Assembly (NCBI GenBank): GCA_038503075.1
Contig: JBCAML010000011.1
Span: 310,001-374,000 of the forward strand
Length of the DNA: 64,000 nt
Origin: Gyromitra esculenta
Taxonomy: Eukaryota; Ascomycota; Pezizomycetes; Pezizales; Discinaceae
Direction of reading: 5' to 3'
Made by a program: the position numbers and the translations under genes. Of the stretch, positions 10,741-23,059 are shown piece by piece. Under the pieces are notes generated by a model. It made no database searches. It saw nothing but the letters and a program-made list of their open reading frames with translations, and was not told the DNA's origin. Within the stretch, counting starts at the first letter, position 1. Every line of letters begins with the position of its first letter.

Positions 10741-12206
10741 CTAACCCTGCAGTAACTCTTTGGTTTCCTCGATCTGCCTAATGACACAACTCCTTGCCGT
10801 TCCCCCAATCGCTGCCCTCCTCTCCACGCTTGCCTCGAAATCAAAGACTTGCATCACATCTTCCTCAAACTCGCTCCTGAGGCCCTTCAACCTCGCAAGA
10901 CCAAGTTCGTCAATCCCGTTCAACCCTTCGTCTTCTGCCATTCTCACGGCGGCTCCGGAGACGTGGTGAGTTTCACGGAACGGAACACCCTTGCGGACGA
11001 GATAGTCTGCAAGGTCGGTAGCGAGCATGTCCATGGTCAAAGCGTTCCGCATTTTATTTGCGTCAATGTTTAACGTGGAGAGGACACCAGTGGCAATATT
11101 GATGCTGTCAAGGAGGGTACGAGTGCAGTCGAACAGCGGCTCCTTGTCCTCTTGGAGATCCTTATTGTAGGTGCTAGGCAGACCCTTGAGGGTGTACATG
11201 AACCCGGACATCTGTCCAAAAACACGACCGCTCTTCCCCCTCAGGAGTTCTAGAGAATCTGGATTCTTCTTCTGTGGCATGAGGGAGCTTCCGGTAGAGT
11301 ATGCATCGGCCAACTTAACGAAACCAAACTCTTGGGTAGAGTAGATGATCAGGTCTTCGGCCCAGCGACTGATATGGCCCATGAGGAGACTTCCCCACAT
11401 CATTGTTTCGACGACGAAATCTCTGTCTGCAACACCAACCAAGCTGTTCCCGATGACCCCTTCGAAGCCGAGCTCCTTGGCAAGGAACTCACGGTCCACC
11501 TCGAAAGGGTTACCAGCGAGTGCACCACTGCCGAGAGGACACTTATTAACTCTCTTCCTGACCTGTCGAAGTCTCTCCAGATCAGACGCAAAGTACGACG
11601 CCTGGGACATAACCCAATGGCTCCACCGGATCGGCTGTGCTCGCTGCAAGTGAGTGTACCCGGGCATCAACACGTCCATTTCCGCCTCAGCACGTCCCAC
11701 GTGTGCTTTAACCAAATTCACCAACGCCGCATCAATTTCGTCCAGAGTGTTCCTGAGCCAGATCCTCATGTCGGTTGCGACTTGGTCATTGCGTGAGCGT
11801 CCGGTATGGAGTTTTCCAGCGATTTCGCGACCAATTATTTCACCGAGACGACGCTCGTTAGCTGTGTGGATATCTTCGTCGGTACCGTCTTCAGCGATCT
11901 TGAAGGTTCCAGCAACCCATTCTTCCTCGATCAATGCCAGACCACGGAGGAGCTCTGAGAGCTCGTGGGCTGTGATGATGGAGCGTTGGTGAAGTGCTTT
12001 AGCGTAGGCGGAGGAGCCTTGAATGTCTGCAGTGTGCATGCGTTGGTCGTAGTGGATAGACTCATTGTAGATGGTCATCAAAGGGTCGACCTTGCCTGTA
12101 GAATTCGAATTGTATGAGTCACTGGTAACTAGCACAGAAACAAGAGACCTCAGTTATGAGGGAGCTTACCAGCGAAACGACCACCCCAGAGCTTAGTAGA
12201 AGCCAT
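10741..12206 (-). CDS. Argininosuccinate lyase
   Basis: Final step of arginine biosynthesis: splits argininosuccinate to arginine and fumarate; a homotetramer of the fumarase/aspartase superfamily. Two exons: 12206-12170 ([12 protein letters not shown] plus one base) and 12095-10741. The 74-nt intron (12169-12096) has donor GTAAGC and acceptor TCTACAG. Splicing at this acceptor gives the family start GGRFAGKVDPLM; the other AG at about 12131 would insert about a dozen extra residues. The product is 463 residues, the normal length. Conserved blocks: [13 protein letters not shown] (about 89-101), [12 protein letters not shown] (about 110-121) and the signature [12 protein letters not shown] (about 281-292) with the mobile-loop Ser. 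An open frame continues upstream of the ATG to 12377, but its residues do not look like protein. Confidence 0.97.
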
Positions 12207-15200
12207 TGCGATTAAAGACGAGTTCTGATTGCTTGTGGAAGAGATAAATCCTAGTACTGGCCTATGGTGAATTCTAGCGCTGGGATTTGCTGTTGGTGGA
12301 AGGTGGGGCTCGTCCTTTATCAAACATTTTTTTCCAGGGAGTCGTTCCACCCCACCTTTTGCCAAGACTGCCGTCAAGGGGGCTCCTTCACAGACATGTA
12401 GCCATCATTTGTCACTCGCATTTGTCCTGTTTCCAGGTTTAGGGTTACTGTGGCAACAAACCGGGGCAGAGGTGTGTCGCGGCTACAGTAACTACCATAT
12501 GTGTAATTTTGTTTTACTTGTTACATACAGCTTACACACCCCACGCAGCATATTTAGATTTTTTATACCCGAATCGATGATGGGTGACGTACAAGGTTGT
12601 ATGTCTATCACGAAACCAAATCTTCCAGGGAACATAGATCGAAAACCAGCGGCGCTCAGAGCAGTTAGGATTTGTTATATACTGGGCAAATAGCGCCAAT
12701 GACATCAAAAATCTAGGTTCCACAAGCTATGCCATCTCCTATTCGGGGTGTCAGGGCTTGGCGATTACAGATTTTGAGGTAGACTTCCCTCGTTCAAAGT
12801 TCGATCCGTTTTGAATTTCGAGATCCAAAAACTCTAGATCGGGGTTTGCACCTGGTGAGTGTGAGCTGCAGTAAAATATCGTTGATCGGGCTGTATCTAG
12901 CGGTTGAAATAAGGTTGAAACAGGATCTGTGCTTTAGCACCGATGCACTTTATTTCGCTTAGGCATTGCGCAATCCGTCCTGTCTGACCTACAAAGCTTA
13001 TTTTAATTTTAGAGTTGAATACTCGAGTCAAGAGATTGAATTGAGTGTTTGGGTTGACTGGGGTATCACGGATCTAAGCGGTTAAAATGTGGCACACTGT
13101 TATCGCCGTGCCCTATCATTTTGCTGGCTTCGCTGCACAACGGATCGATATCTGCACTGCTGTTGGGCATTGCCCCTGGCCTACGATTTGTCTTGTTCCT
13201 GTGGTCAGTTAATTGGCCTAGCTTACGACGTAGCCTAATTCTTTCAATAGTACTAATGCATACTACTCTGCCCCTACCAACCCATTTACCTAACTTAGTA
13301 ACAAAACCGTCTTTAGCCATAGCCATCCTACCCTGAGTAGAGTGTAGATTTTAGGTGTGTGCACTGCATACGTCACGTAACTATAAGCAGGCTCACTTAT
13401 AGAAAAGTTAGTCAGTCACTACTATAGTCCCTAGTATATCGCTCCACGTGCTCGCTGATTCAGTACTCGAGAGCCTGCTCAAGTATTGCTAGGAATTCAG
13501 ACACAAGAAACCATCTAACCCTCCTTAATCTCGTTCCCAGCCCCCTGTCGCGTGGCTTGTTGCGTACTGGAGGTAGCACCTTTGGCAGTAAGAGATGGAA
13601 ACGAACCTAAGCTCTCCTAGTTAACTAACAAGGATTTGCCTCCATACAGTTATGTTTTAAACCGAATAGCGTGAGATAAAAGGCTCGATATACCAGGAGA
13701 GAAACATATAATAGACTCAATGGAAAAGGAAAGATGAACCCGCAACCCTAAAGAAATAGGGAATAAGGATGAAACGAATTAAAAAAATCCCAGATCATAT
13801 ATCACCAGAATGGATAAGCATGATAAATATGTGCCGCGTTTTCCTCGGTGTATTATGACTGGTAAACTCATTGAATGATAAGTTTAATGGTTAAAAGAAG
13901 TTCTTTTGGATGCGTTGACATCTCCCTGACCTAATCTGAGACCTCATAATAGCACCATTATGAAGATGAATGGTGTATGCTCCAGGCCACTCATTTTAGT
14001 GAATAAATAATTTAATCAGTTGGTCTGTGTCCCATTGGCTATTCTAATCATGTGTCCATCGCCTTCCTTGAAATTTCTACCTCATCATACCTACTTCTCG
14101 GGCAAGCATACCCGCTAGATTCCCACTGGTAGCGCTTCTACACACTTTGGGCAGCAGCTATTGCATATGTGGCTGTGTTCCTACATAGCGGAACAACAGA
14201 TAGTGCGAACCTCGACAGTAATCAATTCTACACCTCGAGCACAACCCCATAGCGAGCCCTAATAAAAACGAGTTTACGATTGCACACATGACTCAGCGAT
14301 TGACCACAGGGCCAACCTATCCCGCTGTCGAGTCAAGGATCTGTATGGTAAGTAAGCTCGGCGTTGTGCCTGACCCCTTGACTCCGCATTCCTGACTCCC
14401 GTGCGAGTTTGTGGCCATCTTGCTATCCCGTACGAAATCCCTCTGATTCTTGTTATTTAGCAACTTAAGACGCGACTGCGCTCGGCTAAGTGCTGTCTAC
14501 ACACTTGGGGAAAAGAGTGTTTCGTAGATTATTGGGTCACGTTAAACGACCTTCCACGGCTGTGTTGCACTTCTTTTTCCGGCGATTTGTGCATGTATTC
14601 CTGTCTTCGTCATTTCATAGCGTTTCCAGATTTGTAGGGTTTATTTTGGCCACAAAATCCCAACATAAGCCTTGCAAACCCCCGAAATTGCGGAGTGTCT
14701 CGCACCGGAGATGCGTTGGCATCCTGAGAGCAGCTATGAGCTAACACATCGTTTGCCCATCAAATATAGTAATAGATTTTGCCGCTCTGACTTGTCACGG
14801 CTGCCGTCTAGATATCCACTTTTCGGGATCAAGCCTTGCACATCACTGCCTTAAAGTGCTACGTTAAAGTGCTACGAGTTTGGGGGAGATTCCGACGACA
14901 TGTGACTGCAACTCTTTCCCCCAGGGGCCTAGGCCTGGATAATTTCCTTTAATGCGTAGCATTCTTCACAGATTCCTCACCGTTCTCATTAGGCCGTTAT
15001 GGAAGCTGTGGGATAGAAACAAAAATTGATACCTCTAACTCACACTGCTATCAGTCATTACAATTTCCCCTACACAACTAACACCAATTAAATTACGTTT
15101 AAAAAAACACAATCCAACTGTCGTCAACGATAAAAACTAGTCATCCTAATGTGTAAATACTTAACGCTAAGATGAGCTAACCCATCTCATCGACAATCAT

Positions 15201-15324
15201 ATAATATCACTCGATTAATTTAGGACCTACCTGTTGGATATATGGAATATATCTATAGGCTTCCTAGTAGTATGTCATCGCTACTAATGGGGGTTGCTCA
15301 GGCCGATCTATTCGGCGCCCAAAG

Positions 15325-15379
15325 AGCCCCCATAAACCTGTTTATATATGACTCCATAGGGAGTATATATATGGGGGCT
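15325..15379. repeat. 55-bp imperfect palindrome (hairpin)
   Basis: Outer arms agcccccata and tatgggggct pair perfectly. Inner arms tatatatgactcc and ggagtatatata also pair, with a small bulge on the left side and a few bases in the loop. It is followed by a T- and C-rich stretch. No gene ends here, so it is not obviously a terminator; it could be the remnant of an inverted-repeat element. Confidence 0.75.
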
Positions 15380-15589
15380 TTCCCCTGTTCTTCTATTCGG
15401 GTTTTGTTTACGCCATAACTTCGGTTGCATGTGATATTCTTGTACCCATATAAACAATGAAACAATGATTTAACAAAAAAAAAAAACCCCCCGTTCTTCT
15501 ATTCTGTTTTCTCTTTACTACTTTGCCGGTCTACTGAGCATCACGAATAATCATTATATTCAACACTACCACCGTCTTATCACATACGC

Positions 15590-16030
15590 ATTTATTTATT
15601 TATTTTCTTATTAGGCACATTCAGCTACAAGATATGGTGCTCTTAAAAACAGACACAAAGCAAATACAGTGAAAATAAACCAAGCCAGGACGGAACGATC
15701 TGCTCGTTGCTCGCTCAAAACTTCCTATCGCTCCTTCTGCACCTTCTTTGTCTTTCTTCAGCGCCATACCCTCGAAAAGGCAATCCCACTAGATTCTTTC
15801 TCCTACTCATCTCTCCGCTCTCTCATCTCCTTTCTAGACTGCTTCCAAATTTTCATTGCCCACTCGCATCCTGTTCGCACGTGTTCCACGCTTTGCTCTT
15901 TTGCTCTGCACTGGCATTCTGCTGACACCACGCACACATGCTCCAGGTATAGTTTCTTGTCGTTTTTCAAACGCCCATCGGTGAGTAGGGTTTTACTCCC
16001 GTCCCCACTGTTTGCCACGCGCTGTGGGGT
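15590..16030 (-). mobile_element. 5'-truncated LINE (non-LTR retrotransposon) 3' end with ATTT tail
   Basis: On the minus strand an open stretch (stop at 15803) ends with a zinc-knuckle pattern, CQCRAKEQSVEHVRTGC, of the C-x-C-x(7)-H-x(4)-C kind found at the C-terminus of many LINE ORF2 proteins. It is followed by EWAMKIWKQSR, a stop, about 200 nt of 3' leader and a run of AAAT units at 15590-15606. Upstream in-frame stops show that the coding part is truncated and decayed. The layout (short C-terminal ORF, about 190-nt 3' UTR, tetranucleotide tail) matches the copy at 23459-23884. I could not find a target duplication. Confidence 0.65.
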
Positions 16031-16191
16031 CTGTGATTATTACCCTCCAAGGTTAGATGTGGGTCTTCCGGTGCCCTAGGGAGCCGATTTGATACCGCAT
16101 AAACAGATGGGAACGGACAAAGCACCAAGAGGTTGTAATAGGATGTGGCAATGCTAGCTAATTGCTGTGGGAAGTTTTCTCTTCCGAAAAG

Positions 16192-16348
16192 TACAGTCGA
16201 TCACGGAGTGACGGCGAATCCTGTCTAATGGCGAACAAGCGTTTTGGGTCAATAGATGGCAAGGCTAAGATGATAACTCTGCAGTTTCGTACTAAAATAT
16301 ACTGTAAAATCCTTGCTCATACTCGCCGCCACCCCGTGAATGATTGTA
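16192..16348 (+). mobile_element. MITE copy 1, mariner-like, TA-flanked
   Basis: The 157-bp element starts TACAGTCGATCACGG and ends CCGTGAATGATTGTA, so its termini are inverted repeats beginning and ending with TA, as in Tc1/mariner-type elements. The inner sequence (gcgaatcctgtctaatgg, and gataactctgcag) is shared in reverse orientation with the copy at 43912-44079. Its open frame is accidental. Confidence 0.85.
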
Positions 16349-16836
16349 CGCCAAACGGCATAATTTTTCATATATCTGCCTTTAGAGGAAATAGATTTAC
16401 TGTCCTAACTCGTTTTCTAAATCACACTCTATTCCAACCTTTTAGTGTGTTGTCAATTTTGATCAGTTTATACGGTACTTAGGTTTGTGAAGAGATTTCG
16501 TGGAGGTTTGTTGGAAGGAGAGGATCTCATTAAGCATAATGTCAAGTCTTCTCAGCCCCATGCTGACACGCAACAAGCTGGGTGAGAGGGGTTGGAGCGA
16601 GACTAGCTAGCGAGTGTAGCACAACCAAACGCACGATGTTAAGTACGGCTCTGTATTCCAAATACTAGAAGATCCATGGCAATATTAGAAATATATGCAA
16701 GAGGTATTTTCCCTTACCCAAGCCCTTTACCGTGCCACCCCTAAATACACCCCATCTACAGCAAGAGCAAGATATTTGTTCATCTATAAACGTACATATG
16801 TAATATACAGCTATATAATCCTCTCACTCTCATCCT

Positions 16837-19075
16837 TTACTTCTTTTTTCCCCTTTCCGAACTGATAGTCGACCAATCCTCCCATAACTCCTGATGTGCA
16901 TCCTCCGTCTTAAACGGCCAATTATTCCACGCCTTCGTGATTTCCACCAACTGCTTGACATCCAGAGTCCGAATCCGCGCCTTTGGATCAATCTTCCCCC
17001 CAGCAGCAACCTCATCCACCTCGTCAAGAAGATGTTCGCCGCCAGGGACGAGAGTGCCGAGGCCGGACGAAATGCTATGGGCTCGGAGGCCAAAAAGGCC
17101 GCGGAGAAGCCATTGGTAGATTTCCCAGTTTTTATCGCGTTCCTCGTGGGCGGAGGGGCGGAAGTATTCATCTGTAAGGATCGGAGTGAAGTCAAGGAGT
17201 GCGAGTGGCATCTAGGATATAGTGTTTAGTAGGATGCAGATCTAAAAGCGGGGATAGCTCACTGTGGGCCAAAAGTCATCGTTCTCAACCGGCAGAGGCT
17301 CGAACTTCCTCCTCTGCCATTGTAGCAGCTTTTTCTGATACGAAAATACCTCGTCCTCCTGGCCATGAAGTAGCGATACATTATCTCTCTTTTTTCCCCA
17401 CCGCTCTTCATATTCTTCGAAAGAGGAGGCTTTGCTCACTGCCCTATCATCTGGTTCCTCGAAGCTCTCTAGAGCCGCAAACATTTTCGCTGTATCACCA
17501 TCCCCAAGTTGAATAGCATTCTCAACATTCCCTCGATGCTTTGCATGATCTCTTATGATTACTTCTGCCCATGAGGATATCCCTTCTGAATTTTCTTTAT
17601 ACCACCAAGGCGGGTGCTCCATGCCCGCAAGCCATCGGTCGTCCCCTCTCTCTAGGATATCTCTTAGGTTTGTGATAACCCTTTGCTTCTGCCTAACGAT
17701 CGATCGATCCTTCTCGTTGATCCTGTTTATTAATTTAGTTATCGCGGCATCTTCAGTACTTCCATGAGTTTGCTCGGCTATGCGGAGAAGATTCATACGA
17801 ATACGTTCGAGCGCCGGTGTAACGATAGGTCGCATATTCCGGCGGAGTTTTCTCACCCCGGGAAGCTCAGATTGCTCTTTTTTTTTTTTGGAGGCCTCGG
17901 ATGGTTTTCTCCCTCTTTTTTTTTTGGGAGGCTCTGGTTCGGGGTCTTCGGTTGCATTTTCAACGGCTATTTGGCTCTCGGCCGCGATTTCGGGGGTCTC
18001 TTCCGCATTTTCCTCGACTTGTATTTCTTTGCTGGGAATTCCCTCTAAGCTAATAAGTTCTTCTTCGAGTTGCTTGAAATAAGCCTCATCCCCATGCGCA
18101 TTCTCAATCTTCTCGAGCAGTTCCTCAATCTCTTCGATACTCATCGGCGATTTTCTTAGCTTGTATTTCATCGCACTTCCATTCTTCTTGTCCCTCTCCT
18201 TGATCGCTTTCTCCGCTTCCTTCACCGCCCTAGGCCGACCCTTGGCTTTCCTGGGGCTAGGAGGAATTATATTTCCTTGCTTGTCGAACTCGAACTCCGC
18301 AGCACGTGGGTAGCCTTTCCCAGTACGCTTGATGGGAGAGGAAGCAATTTCGTGCAAGGAACATACCGTTTCAGCATTGACGGCTGGGCGATTACGCCCA
18401 CCAATACCGCGGGGGAGATATCTCTCTTTTATCATATCCTGTACCCAGAGAAGGAAGCGTACACGGCCGAACCTCTGCACCCATTGGCCGAGAGGGGTGC
18501 AGCTGAGGAATTGTGCAATGAGCTGTTCTCCTTTGGGCAACGATAGATTGCCGGTGAACAAGATGTCTGTGTTCACACCATCTTCCGGTGGAACGAACTT
18601 CGGGTCCAAGGACAGGGCAGATCCTTCGACGGATAATAGCGGAGATGAAGGGTCTGGTGTGAATAGCTTCGCGTATGTGTCCCAGCTATACCCGTCGAGT
18701 GGGAGCCAGTGGGATTGTGGATACTTGGCTGTGAATTTTTCGAGGAAGGGGGTATATTGTATTTCCGGCTCGAGGAGAATGTGATGGCGAGGCTTGAGAT
18801 AGTCGTGTAAGGCAGTAGACCAAACGCAGGCACCAGGGTTCATGTCGATCAATATGGGGTTCTTGGAAGCGTAGGCGGAGAGATTGGCCCTTTTAATTGC
18901 ATCCTCTGTAAGCCGTCAGCGACGAGAATCGAGATTGGGGTTGGAACCGAGAGGGAGGGGCTATACTGCATAGTTTTGGGTTAACAATATTTATTGGCCG
19001 TGCACTCCGGAGGGTTGAGAAGATATTGGCTAGCTGGGCGGCATTGGCGGCCTTAGTAGCTGCGAGTCTACTCAT
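16837..19075 (-). CDS. Mitochondrial transcription factor B-like protein (mtTFB/Mtf1)
   Basis: Specificity factor for the mitochondrial RNA polymerase; evolved from rRNA adenine dimethylases and acts in the mitochondrial matrix (family knowledge). Three exons: 19075-18967, 18905-17263 and 17211-16837. Introns are 61 and 51 nt (GTATAG..TTACAG; GTGAGC..CCTAG). Product is 708 residues. The N-terminus is Ala/Arg-rich with no acids at first (MSRLAATKAANAAQLAN), as in a mitochondrial presequence. INIVNPKLCKDAI and IDMNPGACVWSTALHDYL correspond to the SAM-fold start, with HHILLEPE next. A charged central insert (about residues 230-380) holds KKKRGRKPSEASKKKK and KAKGRPRAV, which resemble AT-hooks. 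The end is FTPILTDEYFRP followed by a charged tail. It is much longer than yeast Mtf1, as expected in filamentous fungi. It is divergent from the AMSH-like gene. Confidence 0.88.
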
Positions 19076-20264
19076 CGTTGGGATACCTTGAGAAGGCTCG
19101 GGGTATCCGTACAGAAGGTTTAGAGAATATTATTCGTGGAAAGGCAGGGATAAACCCCAAGTAAGCGGACAAGCGAAATGATATGGACCTTATAAGGAAT
19201 TTAACAACATTTAAGAGATGGATTTAAAACAAGATGAAAGCCAATGGTGGCAATATGGGAGTTGGTGGTAGTAGCGACTGGGTGACAGTTGTGAGCGTGG
19301 TGGTCAGCGTGGGAGGGGTGAAGTGGGATATCAAAGCTATGATGCACTTTCTCATGCAGGCAATAATTTCTGCAGGGGAAGGATCTTTTTTTTCTTTCGT
19401 CCTATCTTTGCTTCTGCAGCCGTCATCACGTGGGGAGCGGAATGGCTGACTCAGTTTAGCGTGGTTGTTATCGGGAGTCTTGGCGATGCTGTGTTACACG
19501 TGGCCCGTAGCTGGCTGAGGTGCTTGTTCCTGCCAGTGGGCAGAACAGAGATAGAGAGAGATGTCTCAACAGCTGACAGGCCCAGAAGATGTGTTTATCC
19601 AAGATACAGATAGTCACGACCGGAAATAGAATAGGTGATGGTTTGGATTGTCGCCAGAGAGCTGTTGTGAATGCTACATGCTTGGCGGTTGGCGGGGAGC
19701 TGCCCTCGGCACTGAGTGGCTGGATGGTTGAGATGATGGGTATGGGGGATGTAGGGATGGATGTGTGGGTGGATGCTAGAATTGCTCTGCATGCTGTTCA
19801 GGGCTCGCTCCAAGGACGACGACGACTAACGACGACCACGACGGCAGAGCACCAAGCATCAAGATCCAACCGTCCCACGAGTTTCCATCAAGGGACAGAC
19901 ACCACCACCCCCACTACCACCACGAGACCCCGAGAGACACACAACTGCCGTCGAACCACCGCCAACACCCAGGGGTTTTGTTGGATTCTCTCGAGAGTTC
20001 CTCACTACTCCTCTTTCTACTCGCCATCTCCATCTCCACTTCCATCTCCATCTCCATCTCCATCTACCTCCTTTCTCCTTCTCTCCCTCCTCCTCATCCC
20101 CATCCTCGCTGCTGACCCGAGTTGAGCTGGCTCTCACAATCACAGACATCTCATCTCGCTCGTCTCCACCCCATCTCATCTCCATCTCATCTCATTATCC
20201 CTCATCTCTTTGCTCGCTATTCCCTGTAGTTACTCTAGTGCACTAACGCTAAGCCCTACCCGCT
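19076..20264. promoter_or_regulatory. Shared divergent promoter region of mtTFB and AMSH-like genes
   Basis: The 1.2-kb spacer between the two start codons carries both promoters. The half next to the AMSH-like gene is strongly pyrimidine-rich on the plus strand, with CATCTC repeats near 20024-20066 and again near 20146-20190, a common composition for fungal core promoters and 5' leaders. Frames across this region (for example 19589-20125) follow simple repeats and are not considered genes. Confidence 0.65.
20024..20066 (+). repeat. CATCTC simple repeat in a 5' leader
   Basis: About seven imperfect units of ccatct(c/t) in a pyrimidine-rich tract 200 bp upstream of the AMSH-like start codon. 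Length variation here is likely between strains (inference). Confidence 0.8.
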
Positions 20265-22363
20265 ATGGAGTATCTTAATGACACCAGCACACACCATGCT
20301 GCCGCCCGTCCCATGAGCGTCAAGGAGATTGCCGAGAAGGCCATCGACTTTGACTACAACCCACTAATTCCACTACGATATTGGCTTCGGACAGCTGATA
20401 CCCTGTTGAAAGAGGCAACAATTTACCAAGCCGAAGGCAATGAGCAACAGGCATACCTCCTGCTGTTACGCCAAGCAGAGTCCGCTAACCCCCCCCCTTC
20501 AGCCCACCTTCTCTTACCCCGCCCTCCCCAACGCTGAAAAGAAGGAAGAAAAGAAAAGAAAAAACTGACAGGGATGCAGACTACTCATTCGCTACCTCCC
20601 CACCCACCCTGACGCCTCGAAACCCGAATACGCTCGGTCTCTCCACAACGGGAAAAATAGTCTCATCGAAGCGGTGAAAAGGCTAGAATACCTGAAACCT
20701 CGCATTCACGCCCGCTATGAGAATTACGTCGCACAGCAGGCTCGTGAAGAATCCCGTATCCGCCGTCAGGCCTCCTCTTCTTCCTCCGCCTCAGCCGGTT
20801 CGGCGACACCGTACTCAACTGCCGCCGCGCAATCGCTATCGTACGGTAGTTCGCGCAACAAACCAAATGTACCGAAAGCTCTTGATTTGACCGGCAGACG
20901 GGGGAGCTTATCTAGTGGACCATTTTCGCCGCCGATAGATAAATCGCAGAATTCGGCGGGCTTGTATGGCAGCAATAAAGCCGCTCTTGCGCTTGAGATT
21001 GCGAAGCAAGAATTCGAGCGTCGGGAAACCATCAAGCGGCAAAGGAGGCGACAGGCAGCAGAGGCGCAAGGTCGAGGAGTACCGGTTGACTCTAGAGGGC
21101 GGGAAATCAGGAGGATATCCACTCCATCGAGTGTAAATGCAGATTCAGGCTATCAGAAAAGATACTCGGCTACTGCAGAAAGATATAGTGGGGACAGCGG
21201 GTATGCTTCTGTTCATGGAGATCACAATGGTTTTATCCAGCAGCGAGAAACCGAAGAGCAAAGAGTAAGACGGGAACGGGAGCAGGAGGAAGAGGCATTC
21301 GACCTAGCCCGTAGTATAGAAGCACTACATATGAGAACGGAACTCACGGAGCGCCAGATGCAACCCGCGCCCTACGTTCCTCGAGACAGCATCCGGTTTC
21401 CCACCGCTACCTATGATGATTGGGGCCCATCTTTCCAAGATAAGCGTGAGCGAGAGAAGCATGTAGGCAACTGGCAGTATAGCTATCCTACGGTACCAAA
21501 ACCTCGCGCCTCACCTGCCATCTCGCCTATCATTCCCATGGGCCCTCCACCCATCCCCAATTACCCCCGCGACGAATTCAATATACGTAGTGTGACCCCG
21601 ACACCGCCGCCCAAGCAAAACTTTTACGATGACACCCCACACCCTCCGGCCCTCCCCAACAAGGTACCTTCCTCCTCCTCCCTTGCCCAAACCGAAAAAA
21701 TGGACAAAGCATTCCAATTTACGACACCCGCCACCCTTGAAAACGGTACCGCACTCCGCACTATCTTCCTTCCGTCTACATTGCGTAGTGAATTCCTCAC
21801 TGTCGCAGCACCCAACACTCGAAAGAACCTCGAGACTTGCGGGATCCTGTGCGGAACGCTAATCCAGAATGCACTTTTTATATCCCGCCTAGTGATCCCA
21901 GAACAAGAGGCGACGAGCGATACGTGTGGGACTACAGATGAGGAAGGTTTGTTTATGTATTGTGATAGTGAAGAGTTGATGGTCTTGGGGTGGATTCATA
22001 CGCATCCGACCCAGACGTGCTTTATGAGCAGTGTGGATTTGCATACTCATTGCAGCTACCAGCTGATGCTGCCTGAGAGTATCGCAATTGTGTGTGCGCC
22101 GAGGCATGAGCCGTCGTAAGTACCTCTTCTTTTGCGCCACCTCCCCATATTGTTTGTTAACAGTATCACGCACAAATAGATGGGGTGTTTTCCGTCTTAC
22201 CGATCCCCCAGGAGTAAAAACAATCATGAACTGTAGAAACGGAGGTCTTTTCCACCCGCACGACGAAAAGTTTGTATATACGGATGCAATGAGACCCGGG
22301 CATGTGTGTGAGGTAAGGGAAATGGGGTTCGACGTAGTGGATTTGAGGAAAGACAAGAGCTAG
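20265..22363 (+). CDS. AMSH-like JAMM/MPN+ deubiquitinase
   Basis: Zinc protease that trims Lys63-linked ubiquitin on endosomal cargo together with ESCRT. Three exons: 20265-20479, 20580-22115 and 22180-22363; product 644 residues. N-terminal 110 residues match the helical dimerisation/MIT-like domain (DYNPLIPLRYWLRTADTLL, then AYLLLLRQAE joined to LLIRYLPTHPD). The middle is disordered, with a charged helix near KRRETIKRQRRRQ-like residues. The C-terminal MPN domain has LETCGILCG, the JAMM metal site GWIHTHPTQTCFMSSVD (about 542-558; two His and Asp), then IVCAPRHEPS spliced to WGVFRLTDPPG. Intron 2 is canonical. Intron 1 (100 nt) is inferred from frame continuity; its donor GTCCGC is unusual. 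Divergent from the mtTFB gene. Confidence 0.93.
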
Positions 22364-23059
22364 GCGGGGAGGGGATACGGATAAAGGTTTATGATGTAAG
22401 AGCTGATAGGGGACGTGGCAAATGACCGCACGAGGATGATGATGATTTCATTTTTTTTATTTTTTTATTATTTTTATATCTCCTATTTTTTACATTCTCC
22501 TGGAAAATATTGATCATTTTAATGGCGTTTTTTATTTTTATTTGGTTGGGCTGGCGGGTTGCGTTAGGCGCAGAAACTTTCTGATTCATATTCTGTAATG
22601 GAAGAACTTTTTTTCCTTCAGCTGTAAGAGGAATTATTTCTGTACAGTTGCTTTATAAGGAAGGGTACACTGGTTGAGGCATATGCGTGTTGTTTGGCTG
22701 ACGTTGAAGTGGTTGTTATGAACTGAGGCGCGATTTTATTGCCTGCAGATTGTGGAAACGCTCAGTCTATTGCTGAGTATTAGTGAGCTGCGATGGAAGT
22801 TTTATTGATGCTTTGTGGATGTGGGGATCGAAGATTTAGACTTGCCTTAGGATCTGGGTTAGCCGCTGTGGTGTTTGGGCACAGAGGCCTATTTAACTTG
22901 AGCTATGGGAATTTACATAGTTGCAGGGGATTATGGTGTTTCTAGTATTATTCAATTCGTAAAGTAGGGCGTGATCTTTGCTAGTGCTTGGATTATTTGC
23001 ATTGGGGATTATTATGGGTCATGAATTAGCACTCGTTGATGATATACTTCCTAATCCAG

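Larger units (their letters stand above)
12207..16836. other. 4.6-kb repeat-bearing spacer without an intact gene
   Basis: Carries a long imperfect palindrome (15325-15379), a 5'-truncated LINE end (15590-16030) and a mariner-like MITE (16192-16348). Open frames such as 14490-14744 have no family resemblance. The octamer TCACTCGA occurs at 15207-15214. The remainder is A+T-rich with nothing I can name. Confidence 0.6.

Noticed and set aside
11332..11796. 154-residue plus-strand open frame
   Set aside because: Lies antisense inside the argininosuccinate lyase exon; typical shadow frame with no protein-like composition.
12150..12377. In-frame N-terminal extension of argininosuccinate lyase
   Set aside because: Family members start at the MAS..KLWGGRF block; the extra residues look like untranslated leader.
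19589..20125. 178-residue plus-strand frame upstream of the AMSH-like gene
   Set aside because: Follows simple pyrimidine repeats in the leader; no domain.
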